Shown here in pieces: positions 57,972 through 64,000 of a stretch of 64,000 nucleotides of DNA. Both the position numbers and the translations under genes were made by a program. The DNA lies in contig JABAKD010000012.1 in NCBI GenBank assembly GCA_012845835.1, forward strand, positions 10,529,973-10,593,972, in the 5' to 3' direction. This stretch comes from Undaria pinnatifida. Its lineage: Eukaryota > Sar > Phaeophyceae > Laminariales > Alariaceae. A model generated the notes under the pieces. That model was given only the letters and a program-made list of their open reading frames with translations. It had not been told where the DNA came from and ran no database searches. Every line of letters starts with the position of its first letter. Within the stretch, counting starts at the first letter, position 1.

Positions 57972-59355
57972 TTTTACCGTAGTTGTACTACTTCGCGCGC
58001 ATGGATATACCTGTAATATATTCTTGCTGGATGCACTTGTAGGTACGTTTGAAATTTATACTTTACGTTTGAAATTTTTACTTGAGTAGAGATTAATACT
58101 TAGTGCAGCAGTTCTTTTTAAACTATAAAGTTAAACTGCTCGCCAGTTACGTATTAGTAAAGGTGGAACTATGGGTCGTATGAACTTACGTCAACGGTCG
58201 TACAGCAATAAGCCATGTTCTACCGGAAAATGCGTACGAGTATATATTCCAGCATTAAGGAGTAAAGGCTCACAAAGACTGTCTATCTTATGCTCTTTAG
58301 CGTACGATTAGTATCCGACAGATTGTCGTTATAGGCGTATCCTTGGATCATATTGAAGTGGCGTGGTCAACTTACAGTAGTAGTAACTTTGTTTGTTTTT
58401 CTTTTTCGGGATATAGCTCGATGATGGGCTATGATTACACCCATGATAGTCTATTACAGTACTATCAGTATTCGTAGTTGTATCTGCTTCTTAATTTTTT
58501 GTTTTTGCGGAAGTACGTAAGTAAATTAAACAAACGATTGAATAGTGAGAACGTTTTATTTTGTCGTGATGGAAACTTGTCCATAATTCTCTTTATTTGT
58601 CTATTAACAGTTTTGTTTATCTTTTTGGTGCAGTTCAGAAAGCGTGTTTAAAACCCTGTAGACGTGCCTTTGCGTTTTATCTTCTAGGATATTCATTGCT
58701 GGTAATTACACCAAGCGTACTTTTTATACGTACCTTTCCTTGTAAGGTCTTGTTTTTTGTACATGCGTGAATAACATGGATACATCCATATTGCCGCGGT
58801 TGGTACACCGGACTGAATATGAGACGCATTTGTTTTTGATACTTTTACGAATTTGTTTTCTAAGTATGAGGCTTCTCTAGCAATCTGATTTTGCATTATG
58901 AGAGCGTGTTGAGAGTATGAACCTTGGATTAAAATCAAAGTTAATGCGCAGTCTATTCGAGCAGTGTATTCGCACGAAAAATATATGTTGAATCTTACGT
59001 TGAATCTTACGTTGAATCTTCGGCGAAACATACATTTAAACGTAGATTTGAGTATGTTAAGGTTGCCCCGTTGTCCCGGTATTCTACCGGACTACGGGCA
59101 TTGTTCCGTGATGATCAAGTGGTGATGCAACCCACCATGATCACTTTCCCTCCTCTCCCTTCTCTCCCTGCTTTCCTTTTTCTTCTTCTTCTCTCTTTGG
59201 CCTCAAGCGCCCTTTCCAAACTACCCCTTTTCTTTCTTATCACAAGTGATCTTAACAGACACTTGGGTGCCACCTCTGCATCTCTTCGCATAGAAGACAG
59301 AGCCTCGACACAACCATTGTTTTCACAAGCTATTCACAACCATAACATATAGGGC

Positions 59356-60093
59356 GAACTGAAACGGTGGGATAGCATAGTTGACACCGTATGGAAAGAA
59401 ATAGGAGGAAACCAAGAGATATCGGGAGCATAAAGAAGTTGGGGGATACAAGACCGACGTAAACGAGAGGATACAAGCAAGGGAAAGGGTAGCGATAAAA
59501 AAGAAGGAGGATCGTTGGATCGTTGAGATATATCTACGGGGGTTAAACGATAACAATGGAAACGTTTTTGCATGGCCCAATGGACTACGCGAAAACGCTG
59601 AAACTGCGTCTTTGTGTAGAGGACCTGGACCTGCCAGAAAGAAGAAAGAGGTATACCAGTAGTCGGGTGGAGGAGGAAGATGTCGCACAGGGCTGCCGTT
59701 GTGGCATCGCAGACCAAAGCAGAACCCACGGAGTGAGGAGAATGTCAACTGTACAAGGGGGAACGGAATGAGTTGGAGGAAGAGATGCGGAAAATTGACA
59801 GACGTGACTTGGAGAAGTATGGTTCATTTGATAGGAGCGAGAGAACAAGCGCTATAACAGGAGGTAGATGGTAGAAACAGGCGGCCAGCCAAAGTGCACG
59901 GACATTTTGTATTGCGTAAGAACGAAAACATGACTAAATACACGGACGAAACGCACTGAGCGCCCAACTGTTAGAGGTGTCTACTAGGGGTAGGAACTGC
60001 GCTCCGTGTCCAAGGGAATGTGCGATGAACGGTCAAATAATCAAGGAAGGCAATGAATTAGTGCACCCCCACACGCACACCGTGCAGCTTTCG
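59356..60093 (+). mobile_element. LINE 3' fragment of unit 3
   Basis: Contains DLDLPERRKRYTSSRVEEED, then CRCGIADQSRTHGV, and in another frame LYKGERNELEEEMRKIDRRD with FDRSERTSAITGGRW, then the 3' UTR ending at GTCCACTAT. The best reading copy of the knuckle region within the array. Confidence 0.65.
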
Positions 60094-60626
60094 GTCCACT
60101 ATAATTCCACATCTATCCCAGCCTCGCCGCCCACAGCACGCACGTGTAACGCCACGGCAACTTCATTGGACTCGCTGGTGTGCGGGTCCCATTCAGACAA
60201 CCACCTCCACCAGCATGTCCAACATGTGCACCCCCCACGCTGTTTCGTCCCTTTCCCATGGACGGCAATCTTCCGTGGGACAGCGCGAATTCTAACGTCA
60301 TGGCGTCCTTTAGAGAGTGTCGGAGATGTCATCAAACAGGCCAAAGTCCTCGGGTAGTTCATCTGTCCATCCGGCGGCGATGATGAGTTTCTTCTTTGCG
60401 TCTCGGACGGTGTCGTGGGGGGCTAAGGCTACGCTGATTGAAGCCGGTGAGCAGAGGTTAGGGTCGCTGCCTGGCGGACCCGACATGTCGCCAATGCTGA
60501 TGATGAGCTACTTCAGGGAACCCACGAGGAGCCACGGATAAGCTTTTCTTTTCCGCTGTACATGGTTTGAACGACTACAAAGTACCAGGTATTCTAGAAG
60601 CAAACGAGTTGTTTGACGGCCTCCTA
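60094..60626. repeat. Truncated fourth unit, right edge of the giant array
   Basis: Matches the starts of units 1-3 (including the minus-strand MSGPPGSDPN frame at 60310-60486) up to GTTTGACGGCCTCCTA, then departs abruptly. The right border of the array is therefore 60626. Confidence 0.9.
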
Positions 60627-61029
60627 GGGTTTCCAGAAAATGAGACATCGATGGTACGGAGGTGGCTCCATGATTTGGAACCGGTTAATTACTTGGAGAA
60701 TCTAGGCCACATCGATCATTGTGCATGTTTCCCACGAACCCAAAGCCAGATAATATACGTTGAAGGAGAAATCTTGAGGATACGAGGAGGTTGTCGTCCG
60801 CGTCGTCCCAGGCGACTCGGTCGTTGAGACTGACTGCCGCCGCTCTAGCCGTGGAGTGGACTTCGCGGACTCCGCGTTTCGCACAAATCCAAATACGAAC
60901 CAGCACCAATACGACAGCTTTCTTCGGAGCAGAAAGGAGCACAAGACCCAAGCAACTTGGGGAGCCGCTTGTATGGGACTTATCTCGGGGGCTAAACTCC
61001 GTGGCGTGAACTGGCGTGGACTGTGACAT
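60567..61029 (-). CDS. Coding-like region spanning the array border, strand uncertain
   Basis: The minus frame 60685-61029 includes LVLLSAPKKAVVLVLVRIWI, REVHSTARAAAVSLNDRVAW and LLVSSRFLLQRILSGFGFV, with good composition and a hydrophobic segment. The plus strand at 60567-60827 is also open (NDYKVPGILEANELF, then RRWLHDLEPVNYLENLGHI) and continues a short frame found in each unit. Both cannot be right; neither family is known. Confidence 0.25.
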
Positions 61030-61529
61030 GAGTATCCGGGCGGGGCTCGCAGGTTTGCTTGCCTCCGTTTACGCAGTATAACCCACTCGTAGAGGTCTTA
61101 TGGCGTTATGATCGCACTGAAATATAAGGGAGAAAGCTGACATGGGTGGATGCGACCAGATGGACAGCTTGGAGAAGAAGTATACAAACCAGTTATCCTT
61201 CGAGCTACAACTAACATGTAGCTGACGTTTTCGCACGCACCTCGTACAGCAGTACTGCCGAATGCATATACCAGGTATGCAGCAGGATTCCCACCAGCAG
61301 ATTGAGCACACCACCAATGAATTGCAGGCGTTTCCCGTGGCCTCTGCTGTGTCGAGCGACTGTTTCTGTTGCGTCGCTCTTCGAGTGCTGATGATGACAC
61401 TGCTTCTTCTATCTACTAATAAATATGTAGTTTCACGAACAGAAAAGAGGCCTTCGGACAAGTAGTCGGCATCGGGGATGGTCGGGCGCGGTATTACACT
61501 ACAACGTACGAACAACTGCCCCGTAGTGC
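61030..61529. other. No supported gene
   Basis: Overlapping open frames on the minus strand (61069-61515 and 61098-61400) conflict and have odd, cysteine- and tryptophan-rich composition. Confidence 0.3.
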
Positions 61530-61721
61530 GTGCTCACCACAGCAGCCAGGGATATCGGGTGTTTTGACCTTCTCTATACCAGGTATACCCTAGAATGCCC
61601 AGCTACCCTAGAATGCCCAGCGCACAACGAACGTATCGGTACTGCTGTACATGGTGGTGAGCCCTTCCATAACAAGATCGTTCGTAGAGGAAGTCAACCC
61701 GAATCAGACATGTTTCCATGA
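61530..61721 (+). CDS. Short coding-like frame with a duplicated 18-bp segment
   Basis: The frame includes ARDIGCFDLLYTRYTLECPA and then ERIGTAVHGGEPFHNKIVR. TACCCTAGAATGCCCAGC is repeated in tandem (61585-61620), adding exactly six codons and keeping the frame open. It has no recognised family and may be an exon or chance. Confidence 0.2.
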   Translation: MLTTAARDIGCFDLLYTRYTLECPATLECPAHNERIGTAVHGGEPFHNKIVRRGSQPESDMFP

Positions 61722-62027
61722 TCCGATAATACAAGGAATATGACACCGCCCCTCAGAAGCATTGTTTTCGTCAGGATAGTCCGTAGGCTGCGGGACCTAT
61801 ACTATAGCCAGGCCGCCAGGCGAAAGGCGTTGTCTGGGGGGCGTGGGTTGCATGCTACCCTGTCCTGTGCCCTACGAGTATTGCACCAGGATACACGGCC
61901 CTAGCTACGAGTTTAGGCACCAGGATACGACGTACCAGAGGCTGCTGGGATGCACGATTCGATGTAGACATCGTTAGTTCCACATATATCTGGTACCTTC
62001 CATTTATGTTGTTTTATTTCATTGTTT
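61722..62027. other. No supported gene
   Basis: Short repeated words (GCACCAGGATAC at about 61884 and 61918) are the only structure noticed. Confidence 0.3.
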
Positions 62028-62507
62028 TGGAAACAATCAGCAGTACTAACCTCGGTACTTGTATGTATCCGAAGAGACCACGCCTTACACTTCAGCCAAG
62101 TACCAAGCACGGCTGTACATGATATGGTGTCCCGATATTATTGTGCCTATTTTGTATGATATGCTATATCAAGCCACACCCCATGCCTGATGAGTAGTAC
62201 CAGGCTCCGTGCTACTGAGGGCGTTTCGCGCATGACATTGCTGGTATTTCGTGTCATGATATGGAACAATACTCGGGGCTTCTGCGTGGTAACTCCTGAT
62301 GTAGGTTGTGGCTCATGACTGACCACGCCCTGTTGCTTTGCTGGTGGCTAGCTGCTGATGTACGCTTTGCTGATCGCGGTTGATATATCGCTCTTGTTTT
62401 GGAAACGACTTGCAGTACCAACCTCGGTACTTGTACAACCTCGATACTTGTACTTATCTGATTAGACCGCGCCTTATCCTTCACTTAAGTACGAAGCACG
62501 GCTATTG
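62028..62507. repeat. Diverged direct repeat, period about 367 bp
   Basis: GTTTTGGAAACAATCAGCAG, AACCTCGGTACTTGTA, GACCACGCCTTA and AAGCACGGCT at 62028-62115 recur in order at 62395-62507, with a small internal duplication of the ACTTGTA segment. Confidence 0.7.
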
Positions 62508-62521
62508 TTGTTGTTGTTGTT
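62504..62521. repeat. (TTG)n microsatellite
   Basis: Five to six TTG units. Confidence 0.8.
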
Positions 62522-62842
62522 CTCACATTAACTCGCATAATCAAGTCCGTGGTCACAGGACAGGCTCCAGTCACTCTGGAGCTGAGTAATACCCCAGGGA
62601 AAAACACACACAACCCAAGGTGGTACACGCATATATCACAGCTGACGCAATTCATGCCTCCACCAGAAACATATAAAAGTGAAATCGGGAGTCAGTCTAC
62701 GATGTGCCAGGTCCAGGCCGGTGCATACGTCTCACTACTCACGCTTGGAGAAACCAAATATTCCGATTGCCACCCAAGGAAGATTACCACGTATATATTA
62801 CACGTAGTATCTATCACTACGCATACGCACGACAGGCAAAAG

Positions 62843-62970
62843 TCAATTGGAGAAAAAGAAACAAAGAAAAGAAAAGAAGATAAAGGAAAGGAAAGAAAAG
62901 AGAAGAAAAAACGAAACAAGACGAAAAAGGCAAGCAAAGAGAAGAAAAAGATAAGAAAAGCAAGATAAGA
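62843..62970. repeat. Purine-rich AAAGA/GAAAA tract
   Basis: About 125 bases of A and G with few interruptions. The 139-codon frame ending here (62549-62968) gains its lysine- and glutamate-rich tail from this tract and is not convincing as a gene. Confidence 0.8.
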
Positions 62971-63025
62971 CAAGACAGGCTATACAGCAGTGTGACGTGT
63001 TGCCGATGTCATTTTGTTTATTTTA

Positions 63026-64000
63026 CATGATCTGCTCGCTAGTAGCTGCTGCCATACGCTTTGCTGATCGCGGGTGATTTATCGCTCTGATCGACGCGGC
63101 TGTGTAATCCAGGCGTGTTTTCGGCTCTGCTGCCCATTGTTGATATACGGACGTGCTGGCTATGTTACATATGTCTGCGGGGCGGTGCCTGAGAAGGGTT
63201 TGCTGTGCTGATTGCTGTTGATATACAGCTGCGCCAGATATGCTTTTTGTTCGCTGATCGCAGTTGATAGACCGTGCTGGTGATATACAGCTGCGCCGGA
63301 TATGCTTTTGCTTTGCTGATACACCACCCTGGTCGACCCCGCTGCGCCAGACATGCTATAGCTTGGTCCGTGTAGATACCGCTGCGTCAGACATAATTTC
63401 GCTTTAATCGCGGTTGATAGAGTATGCGTCAGACATGATTTTGCTTTGATCGCGGTTGATACACCGTGCTGGTAATGTACAGCTGCGCCAGAGATGCTTT
63501 TGCTTTGCTGATCGCGGTTGATACACCGCCCTGGTCGACACGGCTGTGTCGTCCAGAAGTGCTTTCGTTTTATTTATTTATATTTATTGCTGTTGATATA
63601 CAGCTATACCGCGCTGGTGATATACAGCTGCGCCAGAGATGATTTCGCTTTGCTGATCGCGGTTGATACACCGCCCAGGTCGACACGGCTGTGTCGACCA
63701 GAAGCCCTTTCGCTTTAGTTTTTGTTGCTGTCGATATACAGCTTTCGCGGTTGATAAACCGCCCTGGTCGACACGGCGGTGTCGTCCAGAAGCGCTGTCG
63801 CTTTATTTATTTATATTTATTGCTGTTGATATACAGCTATACCGCGATGGCGATATACAACTGCGCCAGAGATGCTTTTGCTTTGCTGATCGCGGTTAAT
63901 ACACCGCCCAGGTCGACACGGCTGTGTCGACCAGAAGTGCTTTCGCTTCAGGTTTGATTGCTGTTGATATACAGCTTTCGCGGTTGATATACCGCTCTGG
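63026..64000. repeat. Hairpin-rich repeat with 233-bp higher-order period
   Basis: Short hairpins with a common loop recur: GCTGT-TGATAT-ACAGC and GCGGT-TGATAC-ACCGC. The latter starts at 63514, 63659, 63747, 63892 and 63980, i.e. alternating spacings of 145 and 88 bp, a 233-bp higher-order unit. Each is followed by GTCGACACGGCTGTGTCGAC, perfect at 63679 and 63912 (8-bp arms), imperfect in the alternate positions. The left part (63026-63500) is more degenerate and the array runs off the window. Confidence 0.85.

Larger units (their letters stand above)
46494..60093. repeat. Unit 3 of the giant tandem array
   Basis: Same order as units 1 and 2. The palindromic array has the unit 1 orientation. 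Coordinates of shared parts: leader hairpin 47491-47510, tRNA-like elements 51770 and 53016, LTR element 54898-56826, 179-codon frame 57432-57971, LINE end 59356-60093. Confidence 0.95.

Noticed and set aside
61069-61515. 148-codon minus-strand frame
   Set aside because: Overlaps another open frame of equal quality, and is rich in Cys/Trp/Ser without any motif.
62549-62968. 139-codon Lys/Glu-rich protein
   Set aside because: Its C-terminal half is the purine microsatellite and the N-terminal half lacks protein-like pattern.
1-64000. rRNA gene cluster, plasmid or organelle genome as explanation of the tandem units
   Set aside because: No rRNA-like conserved sequence, no organelle genes, and the units consist mainly of retroelement fragments and satellites.

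Overview
The window looks like nuclear DNA of a eukaryote that cannot be named from sequence. It contains a TG..CA-flanked LTR retrotransposon with primer-binding site and polypurine tract, LINE 3' ends, MITEs, tRNA-like repeats and short coding-like blocks bounded by possible GT/AG splice sites. There are no operons, rRNA genes, canonical tRNAs or CRISPR arrays, and no complete gene of a family I recognise. Most open frames are artefacts of repeats.

Left part (1 to about 13.6 kb) is mostly single copy. It holds isolated coding-like blocks (about 263-846, 1505-1788, 2403-2725, 7640-7870, 8677-8856, 11446-11904, and a two-exon minus-strand model at 13051-13544), a 324-bp tandem duplication (847-1490), a hairpin minisatellite (3.53-4.30 kb), at least five copies of a 240-350 bp MITE, and one LINE 3' end (6826-7225).

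Middle part (about 13.63-60.63 kb) is a giant tandem array. Units 1, 2 and 3 (19581-33541, 33542-46493, 46494-60093; 13-14 kb each) are close copies. Unit 0 (about 13630-19580) is a shorter, diverged relative, and a stub of a fourth copy ends at 60626. In order, a unit carries: a short conserved minus-strand frame; a 1.9-2.6 kb array of an 11-bp palindromic repeat (CCCATGGG plus three bases); two ~1.24 kb subrepeats, each with an 88-nt tRNA-like cloverleaf element; an LTR retrotransposon of about 1.93 kb; a 2.4 kb block with an unrecognised 179-codon frame; and a LINE 3' end. Unit 0 lacks both the retrotransposon and the 2.4 kb block and so shows the retrotransposon's empty site; units 1-3 in turn show the empty site of a MITE in unit 0. 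In unit 2 about 0.84 kb of the palindromic array is inverted and a neighbouring ~0.67 kb is missing.

Right part (60.63-64.0 kb) is single copy with weak coding signals, a ~367-bp duplication, a purine tract and, at the end, a 233-bp higher-order repeat made of small hairpins.

The strongest candidates for something undescribed are the eight 88-nt tRNA-like elements, the palindromic 11-bp arrays with their recurrent leader hairpin and inversion, and the terminal hairpin repeat.
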